A DNA stretch of 64,000 bases. It comes from Thioploca sp. GTDB lineage: Bacteria > Pseudomonadota > Gammaproteobacteria > Beggiatoales > Beggiatoaceae. The stretch covers positions 1 through 64,000 of the forward strand of contig DAOUSL010000004.1 of NCBI GenBank assembly GCA_030627235.1, written 5' to 3'. The notes under the pieces were generated by a model. The model was not told where the DNA came from. It saw only the letters and a list, made by a program, of their open reading frames with translations, and made no database searches. Positions 45,441 to 53,995 of this stretch are shown one piece after another. A program made the translations under genes and the position numbers. Each line of letters begins with the position of its first letter. The stretch's first letter is position 1.

Positions 45441-46166
45441 ATGACTGAACATGATTCTCAAACGACCATGTTACAACAAGAAAAATTATTACAAGGTTTA
45501 GTTAGTTGTTTTACTGATTTAACTGATACTATGAAGAAAATTCAAACTGATAATGATCAGCGTGAAGAACTTCGTAAAGAAGAAATTAACAAGCTAGAAC
45601 AACAGATTAAATTACAAAAAGAATCGTTAGAGACTCAAGTTGAAATTCATAAACACCAAGTAACTCTTCAGAAGGAAGCAAATAAAAAATTAGTAATTTT
45701 ATCAATCCCAATAGGAATGGTTTTGTTGATATTAGCTATTATTATGTTTGGTTGGTTTTATTCTATGGTAGAAAATATGAATAATATGGCTACTTATATG
45801 AAAAGTATGGCTCCAGATATAAAAAATATGTCTAGTTATATGCGAACTATGTCACCAAATATAAAAAGTATGTCTAAAAATATGGGTAATATGACTATTT
45901 ACATGCGTACTATGTCTTATGATATGAATGCTATGTCTGGCGATATAAATGGCATGTCTGGTGATATGAAAGCTATGTCAGGCGATGTAAAACAAATGTC
46001 AAAAGATATGACTATAATGTCAAAAAACGTACATATTATGCGTAATGCAACAGTTTCTATGGATAGAGGTATGCAATATATGAAACATGATATGAATGAA
46101 ATGTCTAATACAATTTCCCCTGTTATGGGTGGTATTTTACCATTTATACCATGGAATAATCATTAG
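45441..46166 (+). CDS. Membrane protein with coiled coil and 13 methionine-led heptads
   Basis: A 241-residue protein of unknown function. Residues about 30-84 form a charged coiled coil (EEINKLEQQIKLQKESLE), residues about 85-107 one membrane helix, and residues 109-199 thirteen uninterrupted heptads that each start with Met (for example MVENMNN, MATYMKS, MSSYMRT, MSGDMKA, MSKDMTI). The fifth position is mostly Met, Ile or Val. The heptads would form a second long helix or coiled coil on the other side of the membrane. It ends with a hydrophobic tail (MGGILPFIPW). DNA periodicity of 21 bp at 45765-46037 suggests growth by repeat duplication. The gene pair after it encodes anti-sigma-like regulators, but a link is only positional. 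Confidence 0.8.
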   Translation: MTEHDSQTTMLQQEKLLQGLVSCFTDLTDTMKKIQTDNDQREELRKEEINKLEQQIKLQKESLETQVEIHKHQVTLQKEANKKLVILSIPIGMVLLILAIIMFGWFYSMVENMNNMATYMKSMAPDIKNMSSYMRTMSPNIKSMSKNMGNMTIYMRTMSYDMNAMSGDINGMSGDMKAMSGDVKQMSKDMTIMSKNVHIMRNATVSMDRGMQYMKHDMNEMSNTISPVMGGILPFIPWNNH

Positions 46167-46345
46167 GATGGTTGAATAAGCTAAATAATGTAATATATAA
46201 TATGTAAATAGTTAAAATGTATCTAACTAAAAACAATAGATTATAAAATATATTCAAGATAATTTTGATTTAATGAATTTTTAAAAAAAGTGTTAACCTT
46301 TTATTTGCATACCATTATGGTAATTTATATTTAAATAAATACACA

Positions 46346-46918
46346 ATGATAAAAATATTCGGTAATATTATTGAAAAGCCAGATGAAAGTGAAGGATATC
46401 TGGTAATTGGATTTTCGCCAAATTCAATACCTATCCAACAAAGATGGAGAAACAATGGGCTTTCAGCTGATTTTTTGGCTGATTATATTATTTCATTTTT
46501 TCCAAAAACTAAAAATAATCCAAATGATATTGATAAACATATTGAAATTAAAGGTATTGTAAGTTATGTTGCAAATGAGTTATTGGAAAATGCTATGAAA
46601 TTTAGCGATAAAAACTGGTCATTTCCCATTAGTATGCAACTACAATTATACGAAAATAGTATCGGATTTTTTGTAACTAATAGTATATTGGATAAATCGG
46701 TAGCAAAATTTCAGACTTATATTCAAACAATACTAGGCTCTGATACTGAAGCATTATATATAGAGCAATTAGAAAAAAATGCTACAAATGATAATAGTAC
46801 AGATTCGGGTCTTGGTTTACTAACTATGATAAACGACTATACAGCTAAAATTGGTTGGAAATTTGAAGTTAATAATCAAAGAACCATTGTAACTACAATA
46901 GTTCAACTTTCTATTTAA
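46346..46918 (+). CDS. GHKL-type ATP-binding regulator (anti-sigma-kinase-like)
   Basis: A 190-residue protein with a histidine-kinase-like ATPase fold. The N-box is ANELLENAMKFS (about 75-86) and the G-box is SGLGLLTMINDY (about 152-163). There is no transmitter histidine domain. It resembles the cyanobacterial slr1658-type regulators and SpoIIAB/RsbW serine kinases, which phosphorylate STAS antagonists. The following gene, 3 bp on, encodes just such a STAS protein, so the two should form a partner-switching pair. The regulated target is unknown; the PP2C domain at 34637-36325 could in principle provide the opposing phosphatase. Confidence 0.78.
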   Translation: MIKIFGNIIEKPDESEGYLVIGFSPNSIPIQQRWRNNGLSADFLADYIISFFPKTKNNPNDIDKHIEIKGIVSYVANELLENAMKFSDKNWSFPISMQLQLYENSIGFFVTNSILDKSVAKFQTYIQTILGSDTEALYIEQLEKNATNDNSTDSGLGLLTMINDYTAKIGWKFEVNNQRTIVTTIVQLSI

Positions 46919-46921
46919 TAT

Positions 46922-47266
46922 ATGGAAATTAAAAACGAAGATTACTATATTAGTTATAATAATGAAACAACAACTATAAATTGTGAAGGATCGTTACGAT
47001 TAGGTGGGATTACAGATTATGTTCCAGTTGTAGAGCTATTTAATAGAGTGCTTGATATGGAACCGCCTTTAATCACTTTTGATATACGACAATTACAATT
47101 TCTGAATAGTTCAGGGATTAATGTACTGTCTAAATTTGTTATAAAGGTACGTCAGAAAAAAAATGTTCAAATGGTAGTACAAGGTTCAAAGCAAATTCCA
47201 TGGCAAGGTAAATCCTTAAAAAATTTGAAACGATTAATGCCATCTTTACAGTTAGAATGGATGTAA
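46922..47266 (+). CDS. STAS-domain anti-sigma-factor-antagonist-like protein
   Basis: A 114-residue single STAS domain. The likely phosphorylated serine lies in QLQFLNSSGINVLSKFV (Ser at about 67-68), the place used by SpoIIAA/RsbV. The sheet-helix order is regular: EGSLRLGGITDYVPV first, then ITFDIRQL. It matches the slr1659-like partner of the GHKL gene just before it (3-bp spacing). No sigma factor of the partner-switching type is near, so the output could also be a non-sigma target. Confidence 0.8.
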   Translation: MEIKNEDYYISYNNETTTINCEGSLRLGGITDYVPVVELFNRVLDMEPPLITFDIRQLQFLNSSGINVLSKFVIKVRQKKNVQMVVQGSKQIPWQGKSLKNLKRLMPSLQLEWM

Positions 47267-47287
47267 TTTAAACTTAGGAAATAATTT

Positions 47288-49033
47288 ATGTTAAATCGAA
47301 TTTTTATAATTTTATTAGTCACAATCTTATCAAATTGTATCCAAGTACCTAAACAAGCAGACCAGCAAGTTTTTGTCGATCCGGCTAAAAAAGCTAAAAT
47401 GCTTGAAAAACAAGGTGATTATCAACAAGCTGCTAAAGAATACTTGCTAGTAGCAAACCAAAATTCTTCACCTACTAAACAAGGCCATCAAGTATCAGCA
47501 ATTAGAACTTTTTTAAAAGCTAATATGATTGATGCTGCCAAAGCAGAATTAGACAAATTAGATACTAAACATGGATATGGTTTGGAAATTCCATTGGCGT
47601 TGATTAATGTACAAATAGATATAGCTAGAACTCGATTTGAACAAGCATTTAAAACACTTAAAAGTATTGAACCAAATTCTTTAAAACCAACTTTGAAATT
47701 AGAATATGAACAATTATATGCTCAAGCATTAGGTGGAAATGGTAATACATTAGAAGCCATCTATGAATGGGCTAAAGTAGAAAAATTAACTCATCTTGAT
47801 CCAATGGCATTAAAATTAAATCAGCAACGTTTATGGGATGACTTATCTAAGCAAGATTTAACTAAATTACAAAAAATTAAATCTCCAGATGACATTGCAA
47901 CTGGTTGGTTGGAATTAGCTGTTTTGGATAAAATTTCGCATATAGAACGAGTGCAAAAAGATATTAATAAATGGCAACAACTATTTCCTAAACATCCAGC
48001 TTCACAATATATTATTCCACAAGTTGTCCAACATTTAAATACTATTTCTATTCGACCTAAAAAAATAGCTTTATTATTGCCAGCTGTAGATAGTCGATTT
48101 GGTGGATATGCTGAAGCTGTTAAAAATGGTTTTTTAGAAGCTTCTAAAATCAAACAAAAGTATAATAAACCACAAATTACTGTTTATAACATAAACTCAG
48201 ATAACATATTGACAGAGTATAAAAAAGCCATAAAAAATGGAGCCGAAGTTATAGTAGGGCCATTATTAAAAAAGAATATAGAAATTTTAGCTAAAAATCA
48301 ATTAACAGTACCAACACTAGCTTTGAATCATATAACTGATAAAGCTAACAATTTATATCAACTTGGCTTATCTCCAGATGATGAAGCTTTAGAAGTTGTT
48401 AAACGAGCTTGGGGTGATGGACATCGTTCTTCAATAATATTAGTTCCAGATGGCTCTTGGGGAAAAGGAATTTTAAACACATTTAGTTCGCAATGGGAAA
48501 AACTTGGTGGTCAATTAGTTAAGATTGTTTATGGGAAAAATTTTGAATCTTCCATACGGAAAAAATTGCAGAAGTTTAAGAAGGTTGATATGGTTTTTCT
48601 GGTAGCACCACAACATGCTAGGCAATTTGTACCTCTTATTATAGCAAAATTGGTTAATAAAATTCCTATTTATAGTATTTCCAAAGTGTATAGTGGTACT
48701 CAAAATTCTAAATTAGATAAAAGTTTAAATGGAGTTTTATTTGTAGATATGCCTTGGATATTAAAACCAAATGAGACTGCTGTTCAAATACAGTTAGCTT
48801 TAAAACAAAGTGAACCAGAAAAAGTTAAAAAATTTAACCGCTTATATGCGTTAGGAATTGATGCTTATAATATAAGCATGCAACTTCGATATTTAAAAAA
48901 ACAACAATGGCAAGGACAAACTGGACAATTGCATTTAGAAGAAAATGGAATTATTCATCGTAAACAAATGCCTTGGGCTCATTTTGTAAAGGGTTTGCCA
49001 CATCTACTTGATAAAACTGTTGTATCTAAATAA
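47288..49033 (+). CDS. lpoA: LpoA-type penicillin-binding protein activator (LppC family)
   Basis: An outer-membrane lipoprotein that activates PBP1A in peptidoglycan synthesis. The 581-residue protein has a lipoprotein signal with lipobox LSNC (Cys17). It has an N-terminal helical TPR-like domain (about 25-250, for example LEKQGDYQQAAKEYLLVANQ) and a C-terminal periplasmic-binding-protein fold (about 255-575). The latter includes KKIALLLPAVDSRFGGYAEAVKNGF, EVIVGPLLKKNIEIL and ALGIDAYNI. It is followed by yraN, the same order as yraM-yraN in E. coli. Confidence 0.92.
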   Translation: MLNRIFIILLVTILSNCIQVPKQADQQVFVDPAKKAKMLEKQGDYQQAAKEYLLVANQNSSPTKQGHQVSAIRTFLKANMIDAAKAELDKLDTKHGYGLEIPLALINVQIDIARTRFEQAFKTLKSIEPNSLKPTLKLEYEQLYAQALGGNGNTLEAIYEWAKVEKLTHLDPMALKLNQQRLWDDLSKQDLTKLQKIKSPDDIATGWLELAVLDKISHIERVQKDINKWQQLFPKHPASQYIIPQVVQHLNTISIRPKKIALLLPAVDSRFGGYAEAVKNGFLEASKIKQKYNKPQITVYNINSDNILTEYKKAIKNGAEVIVGPLLKKNIEILAKNQLTVPTLALNHITDKANNLYQLGLSPDDEALEVVKRAWGDGHRSSIILVPDGSWGKGILNTFSSQWEKLGGQLVKIVYGKNFESSIRKKLQKFKKVDMVFLVAPQHARQFVPLIIAKLVNKIPIYSISKVYSGTQNSKLDKSLNGVLFVDMPWILKPNETAVQIQLALKQSEPEKVKKFNRLYALGIDAYNISMQLRYLKKQQWQGQTGQLHLEENGIIHRKQMPWAHFVKGLPHLLDKTVVSK

Positions 49034-49056
49034 ATTTAACAAATTTTTCATCCAAC

Positions 49057-49413
49057 ATGCAAAGAAATGAACTAGGAAAATGGGCTGAAGAAATGGCTCA
49101 TGTTTATTTGTGTAATCAAGGTTTACAACCAGTAGAACGTAATTATCGTTGTAGAACTGGGGAAATAGATTTAATAATGTTGGATGAAAAAACTTTGGTG
49201 TTTATAGAAGTGCGTTATCGGAAGAGTCAACGTTATGGTGGGAGTTTAGCAAGCATTGATATACGAAAACAACAGAGAATATTAGCAACAGCAACTAATT
49301 ATCTACAAATTCGTAGACTGGATCAGCAATGTCGTTTTGATGTGGTATTAATTGATGGAAAAGTAGAAAAATCAGAATTGAACTGGATAAAGGATGCTTT
49401 TAGAGAAGAATAA
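49057..49413 (+). CDS. yraN: YraN family putative endonuclease
   Basis: A 118-residue protein of the UPF0102 family, with a Holliday-junction-resolvase-like PD-(D/E)xK fold. GKWAEEMAHVYLCNQGL begins the protein, and NYRCRTGEIDLIM supplies the conserved Glu-x-Asp. VFIEVRYRKSQRYGG carries the Glu-x-[RK] step; the usual lysine of EVK is Arg here. It follows lpoA by 23 bp. The stop codon is 1 bp from the 3' end of a convergent initiator tRNA. Confidence 0.93.
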   Translation: MQRNELGKWAEEMAHVYLCNQGLQPVERNYRCRTGEIDLIMLDEKTLVFIEVRYRKSQRYGGSLASIDIRKQQRILATATNYLQIRRLDQQCRFDVVLIDGKVEKSELNWIKDAFREE

Positions 49414-49414
49414 T

Positions 49415-49491
49415 TGGTAGCGAGGGAGGGATTTGAACCCCCGACCTTCGGGTTATGAGCCCGACGAGCTGCCAGACTGCTCCACCTCGCA
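49415..49491 (-). tRNA. Initiator tRNA-fMet (CAU)
   Basis: A complete 77-nt cloverleaf with encoded CCA. The anticodon loop CTCATAA is flanked by the GGG/CCC stem pairs that mark initiators, and GGTTCAAATCC gives the T-loop. The first acceptor pair is T1-T72, unpaired as required in initiators, although E. coli has C1-A72. A good promoter lies 12 bp upstream. Confidence 0.97.
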
Positions 49492-49503
49492 TCAACTTCC
49501 ACA

Positions 49504-49532
49504 ATCATACATCATATCTTTTATTTTTGCAA
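49504..49532 (-). promoter_or_regulatory. Sigma-70 promoter of the initiator tRNA
   Basis: On the minus strand a -35 TTGCAA and a -10 TATGAT stand exactly 17 bp apart, and the tRNA begins 12 bp after the -10 box. The match to consensus and the spacing are good for a stable-RNA promoter. Confidence 0.8.
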
Positions 49533-49575
49533 GCATTATTTTAATTTTTTTGATAATTAAAATAAAATATAATCA

Positions 49576-50778
49576 TTATTTCGGTTTAACTATAGATAAT
49601 ATATCAATTTTTTGTAAAATACTTTTAATTTTATCAGCTTGTTCCTGAGCCATTTTTTCTATACAAACATCTTTTTCTACATCGAAAAAAGTTGAGTACC
49701 ATTGACAATGCTTATTACTATATTCCATCCATGCTTGTTGAGAATTATTAAAATCAGGTATTGCAGTGTTAAAATCATCATTTGGAAATTTTTCCAATAA
49801 GCTATTAATATTGTTTTGTATATCAGTGAGACGTGTTACTTGAGTTTTAAAAGTTTCAACAATTGGAATGGAACGATCTGGTAGTATTTTTTCTTCCATT
49901 AAACTCGAATCAGCAAACCAAATAAATTCGATCAACTTAGCATTTTCCAAAGCTTTAATTGGAGATATATCAGTTTGTGGTTTAAAAACATACTTAATTG
50001 TTGGAATGTTTTTAAAAGAACATATTGTTTTTCCTGCTAATTTTTTAATTCCGGCTTTACAATCGATAACCATTTCAGGATTATTAAATATATCTGTATA
50101 AGTCATACCTATTTTTGAATTAGCTGGAGCTATAGCATTTTTATCAAAAATATTTATATAACTAATTCTAAGATTATTAGGATACACTTCTAACATTAAT
50201 TTATCTTTCTTATAAAACTTAAAATTTTCATCAATAGTATATTTTGGTAAATAAGTAGTTAGAATTTTAGAATCAAACTGACTTTTAGAATTAATCATAC
50301 CAACACTTTGTGGAGTTATTAACAACGTATTAGATTTATCTTGTTTTGCAAAAAAGAATAATACTCCATCCCAATAACCAAGCATATGAATATCTGATAT
50401 TTTAGTAAACCAGCGAGATTTACTTAGCCAACTGTTAGTTTGACAAGTTATTTTTATTAATTGAATATTTTTTTCAACGATACCTAATTGATATGGTTTA
50501 ATCTTATAACCAGTTAAAAAATAAGCTTCAGAATTTTCAGTGGTAACTTGATAATCGAATTTGGGACATGTATGACTAGATTTACCATCGTTTAATGTAA
50601 TTTGTTGATTAAACTCAATTATATTGCCAAGCCAGTTATTCCTTTCAATTTCCTCCATTTTTGGATAACCAATAATTTGATAACTAACAATTTGCCATTT
50701 ACCAATGATAGGAAGTGTTTCTATTGCAAACAAATTACAGCTAAAACATAAACTAATTAGAACTAATATCTTTTGCAT
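49576..50778 (-). CDS. Secreted protein with C-terminal LprI-like domain
   Basis: The start is the ATG at 50778 because AGGTG stands before it and the product then begins with a clean signal peptide (MQKILVLISLCFSCNLFA). An ATG 27 bp further upstream has no ribosome-binding site. The roughly 400-residue protein has a long N-terminal part of unknown function, beta-rich with several cysteines. A C-terminal LprI/DUF1311-type segment follows (SQQAWMEYSNKHCQWYS, then VCIEKMAQEQADKI), a module found in lysozyme inhibitors and other periplasmic proteins. It is the only gene in its direction here apart from the transporter upstream. Confidence 0.65.
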   Translation of the reverse strand: MQKILVLISLCFSCNLFAIETLPIIGKWQIVSYQIIGYPKMEEIERNNWLGNIIEFNQQITLNDGKSSHTCPKFDYQVTTENSEAYFLTGYKIKPYQLGIVEKNIQLIKITCQTNSWLSKSRWFTKISDIHMLGYWDGVLFFFAKQDKSNTLLITPQSVGMINSKSQFDSKILTTYLPKYTIDENFKFYKKDKLMLEVYPNNLRISYINIFDKNAIAPANSKIGMTYTDIFNNPEMVIDCKAGIKKLAGKTICSFKNIPTIKYVFKPQTDISPIKALENAKLIEFIWFADSSLMEEKILPDRSIPIVETFKTQVTRLTDIQNNINSLLEKFPNDDFNTAIPDFNNSQQAWMEYSNKHCQWYSTFFDVEKDVCIEKMAQEQADKIKSILQKIDILSIVKPK

Positions 50779-50838
50779 AAAACACCTAAAATTATTTGAT
50801 TTCATGGGAATAAATTAGCTAACATTTTAAGGAAAATT

Positions 50839-52032
50839 TTAATTATTTTGCCCAAAAAACTGATTTTGTAAATTATTTACTACTTTTTGTTGGGAATCGA
50901 TGCGATAATATATATTGACTGTTTCAATGTCCAGTTCTTTAGTAGCTAATTGAACAAAATGTTGGGATATAACTTTGGTATCTTTAATATCCTGTATCGT
51001 TGGTAAAAATAAATAGACATCTATAGTTAATTTACCAGATAAGTAATGTAGATTAATATTTTCAATTGGTAAGTCCATTGTTTGCCAAATTTGTTGCAAA
51101 TGTTCTGTTATTTCTACTCTTGATGGTAATTTTAAATTAGTATTATTAATATTGTCATCATTTTCTGGATCAATGTGTACTAATACATCCTTTATATTTT
51201 TCATTTTAGTTATCAACTTATTGCGTACTCGTTCACCAATCTGATGGCCTTCAGAAACAGTTATTGTAGAATTTACCAAAATATGTACATCTACTAAAAC
51301 ATTAGTTCCTCCCATTTTACGAGTACGCAAATCATGTAATGTAACAACGCCATCTGTAGAATTAATGATTGTTTTAATTTCTGCTAATTGCTTGCTATCT
51401 AAACCTGTATCTACTAATTCACTAACTCCACCCCAACCCAATGACCAACCAACGTGAGCAATCATAAAACTTACTCCAATTGCGGCTACTGCATCTAACC
51501 AATGTATTCCAACAATACTGCCAGTTATACCAATTAATACGATTACGGAGGAAATAGCATCACTACGATGGTGCCAAGCATTAGCTTCTAATAGTTTAGA
51601 CTTAATTTTTTTAGCAACTTGTGCAGTATATTGATACAAGGCTTCTTTGACTACAATAGATAAAAAAGCAACTATAAGGGTAAATTTACTGGGATGTAAT
51701 AATAAGTCTGGACTGAGTAATCTTCGGCCAGCATCCACAAACATGCCAATAGCCACTAAAATTAATAATGCTCCAATTGCCACTGTTGCTAAAGTTTCAA
51801 AACGGGCATGTCCATAAGGATGATCTTTATCAGCTGCTGCAGTACCGTATTTAGCTGCTACTAATACTACTCCATCACTAATCAAATCAGATAATGAATG
51901 TAATCCGTCAGCTATTAAAGCCTGAGATTTACCGTAAAAACCAAATACAAGTTTGATAATAGTAATGACAACATTACCAAATGCTCCAACTAAGGTTACA
52001 TTGCGTATTTTTATATATCGTTGTTCAGACAT
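50839..52032 (-). CDS. Cation diffusion facilitator (CDF) metal exporter
   Basis: A 397-residue metal/proton antiporter of the FieF/MamB type. Six membrane helices cover about 10-210. The metal-binding residues are in ALIADGLHSLSDLISD (helix 2) and in LEANAWHHRSDAIS (helix 5, HHRSD pattern). DKDHPYGHARFETLA follows helix 2. The cytoplasmic C-terminal domain (about 215-310) is of the ZT_dimer type. About 85 further residues extend it, holding a second dimerisation-like unit (HLSG-like YLSGKLTIDVYLFL). Zn or Fe/Mn are possible substrates. It faces away from ddl. Confidence 0.9.
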   Translation of the reverse strand: MSEQRYIKIRNVTLVGAFGNVVITIIKLVFGFYGKSQALIADGLHSLSDLISDGVVLVAAKYGTAAADKDHPYGHARFETLATVAIGALLILVAIGMFVDAGRRLLSPDLLLHPSKFTLIVAFLSIVVKEALYQYTAQVAKKIKSKLLEANAWHHRSDAISSVIVLIGITGSIVGIHWLDAVAAIGVSFMIAHVGWSLGWGGVSELVDTGLDSKQLAEIKTIINSTDGVVTLHDLRTRKMGGTNVLVDVHILVNSTITVSEGHQIGERVRNKLITKMKNIKDVLVHIDPENDDNINNTNLKLPSRVEITEHLQQIWQTMDLPIENINLHYLSGKLTIDVYLFLPTIQDIKDTKVISQHFVQLATKELDIETVNIYYRIDSQQKVVNNLQNQFFGQNN

Positions 52033-52404
52033 AATTTAAGTATTACAAAATATTGGTGATTTAATATTATTATCTTTAATAGTATGATTTATCTAATAAT
52101 ATATGAGATATTTTATTAAAATAAAAGTGGGATTTTAATTGTTAAAATATTGTAACTATATGATTTTTTAAAATTTTATATGTTATTATTTTTATATTGC
52201 TATATAGCATATATTAATGAACAATTATAGTAATTCCTTTATTTTTTTTATCATATATTATATCATCTACATTACAGAATTATCCCAAGTTATAATTTAA
52301 TTAATTAAATATCCCTAACCCCAAAGCTTTAAATTAACAAAAATTTTAATAAATTGTATAGAAATTATATAGTTATATTCTGGTATTATTTGCGAGTCTG
52401 AAAA
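52033..52404. other. AT-rich divergent intergenic region before ddl
   Basis: About 370 bp between the leftward CDF gene and ddl. It should carry promoters for both, including that of the division cluster. No repeats or operators stand out, and no reading frame resembling murC or murB is present. Confidence 0.4.
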
Positions 52405-53310
52405 ATGCACACTAAATTTGGTAAAGTAGCTGTATTGATGGGTGGTAAATCTGCTGAACGAGAAATATCATTACAAAGTGGTAAAGCAGTTTTACAAGCG
52501 TTGTTGAATCAAGGAATTGATGCTGAAGGTATTGATACTAATAATGACTTTGTAAAAAAATTAGAAAAATTTGATCGGGTTTTTATCGCTTTACATGGTA
52601 GAGGAGGTGAAGACGGTACTATCCAAGGCCTATTAGAGTTGTTGAAAATACCTTATACTGGTAGTGGAGTATTAGGTTCTGCTTTAGCATTGGATAAATA
52701 TCGCACTAAACAGATTTGGCAAAGTTTAGGACTACCAACTCCAAAATCTAGTATTGTAAATGTTGATAGTAATTTTACTGAATTAGTTGAGCAATTAGGA
52801 TTACCAATTATGGTAAAACCAATTCTAGAAGGTTCTAGTGTTGGAATGGCTAAAGTAAATAAGATAGATGAATTGGCAAATGCAGTCACAATTGCAACTC
52901 AGTATAACTGCCCAGTTATAGCAGAAACTTATATTAAAGGTAACGAATATACTGCCGCTATTTTAAATAACTCAGTACTACCTATGATACGGTTAGAAAC
53001 TCCCAGGGGGTTTTATGACTTTAACGCTAAATATAGTGATGATTCTGAGACTAAATATATCTGTCCTTGTGGTTTATCAAATTCACAAGAACAAACATTA
53101 CAAAATATCATGATGCAGGCATTTTTAGCAATTGGAGCTAACGGTTGGGGAAGAGTAGATTTTATTTGTGATAAATTAGGTCAACCATGGTTATTAGAAG
53201 TAAATACAGTTCCAGGAATGACGAATCATAGTTTAGTACCTATGGCAGCCAAACAAGCAGGAATTAATTTTGATGAATTAGTTTTAAATATTTTAGCTCT
53301 TACTATATAA
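52405..53310 (+). CDS. ddl: D-alanine--D-alanine ligase
   Basis: Ddl makes the D-Ala-D-Ala dipeptide for peptidoglycan. The 301-residue ATP-grasp enzyme opens GKVAVLMGGKSAEREISLQSG and includes FIALHGRGGEDGTIQGLLELL, YTGSGVLGSALALDKYRTK, KPILEGSSVGMAKV and the metal-binding end LLEVNTVPGMTNHSLVPMAA. It belongs to the DdlB type usual in division clusters. Its stop overlaps the ftsQ start by one base. Confidence 0.96.
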   Translation: MHTKFGKVAVLMGGKSAEREISLQSGKAVLQALLNQGIDAEGIDTNNDFVKKLEKFDRVFIALHGRGGEDGTIQGLLELLKIPYTGSGVLGSALALDKYRTKQIWQSLGLPTPKSSIVNVDSNFTELVEQLGLPIMVKPILEGSSVGMAKVNKIDELANAVTIATQYNCPVIAETYIKGNEYTAAILNNSVLPMIRLETPRGFYDFNAKYSDDSETKYICPCGLSNSQEQTLQNIMMQAFLAIGANGWGRVDFICDKLGQPWLLEVNTVPGMTNHSLVPMAAKQAGINFDELVLNILALTI

Positions 53311-53984
53311 TGGTCGTGCAGAAAAAATTCATCTTTAATATATTATCAATTGGTTTATTATTGAGTCTAATAGTTGGATGCTTATTATTAGCTATTGAAC
53401 CTCATATTTTACCAATAAATACTGTACAAATTAAAGGTAAATTAATTAATACAAATTTATTAACTTTGCAAGATACTATTTCAAAACTAACTTCAAACGG
53501 ATTTATAGGGACTGATTTGGCTAAATTAGACTCAGCTCTGTTAGCTTTACCTTGGATAAAAACAACACAAGCACAAAAAATATGGCCAGATACTATTATT
53601 ATAAAAATCCAGGAATATAAACCAATTGCTAAGTGGCAAGATAAACTTATAGACATTAAAGGGAACATTATATCACTTGAATATACTAAAGATAATTGGG
53701 ATTTACCAAAATTTATGATACCAATAAAATATCTAAATAAAATAATATATTATTATATAAAATTTATTCCAATAATACGAACGGCTAAATTAAATATTCA
53801 TGAATTTGGATATGATACTTATAGAGCTTGGTATATATTATTTGATAATGGAATTAAATTATGGTTGGGTCATACTGATATTGAAACTCGGTTAAAGCGT
53901 TTTTTCAAAATATATCCTTATAAATCATTGGGAAGGAATTCTCATATTGACTTACGTTATAATAATGGTATTGCAATATATTAA
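53310..53984 (+). CDS. ftsQ: Cell division protein FtsQ
   Basis: A bitopic division protein that links early and late divisome parts (FtsB, FtsL). The 224-residue product has one membrane helix (about 9-29), a POTRA domain (INTVQIKGKLINTNLLTLQDTIS) and the FtsQ beta-domain with LPWIKTTQAQKIWPDTIIIKIQEYKPIAKW. It ends in a typical HIDLRYNNGIAI segment. It is overlapped by ddl and followed by ftsA after 11 bp. It is shorter than E. coli FtsQ (276). Confidence 0.93.
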   Translation: MVVQKKFIFNILSIGLLLSLIVGCLLLAIEPHILPINTVQIKGKLINTNLLTLQDTISKLTSNGFIGTDLAKLDSALLALPWIKTTQAQKIWPDTIIIKIQEYKPIAKWQDKLIDIKGNIISLEYTKDNWDLPKFMIPIKYLNKIIYYYIKFIPIIRTAKLNIHEFGYDTYRAWYILFDNGIKLWLGHTDIETRLKRFFKIYPYKSLGRNSHIDLRYNNGIAIY

Positions 53985-53995
53985 CAGAGGAAAAT

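Noticed and set aside
49433-49648. 71-residue plus-strand frame over the tRNA
   Set aside because: It translates the complement of the initiator tRNA (a familiar artefact beginning MNPRPSGYEPDELPDCS) and is not a gene.
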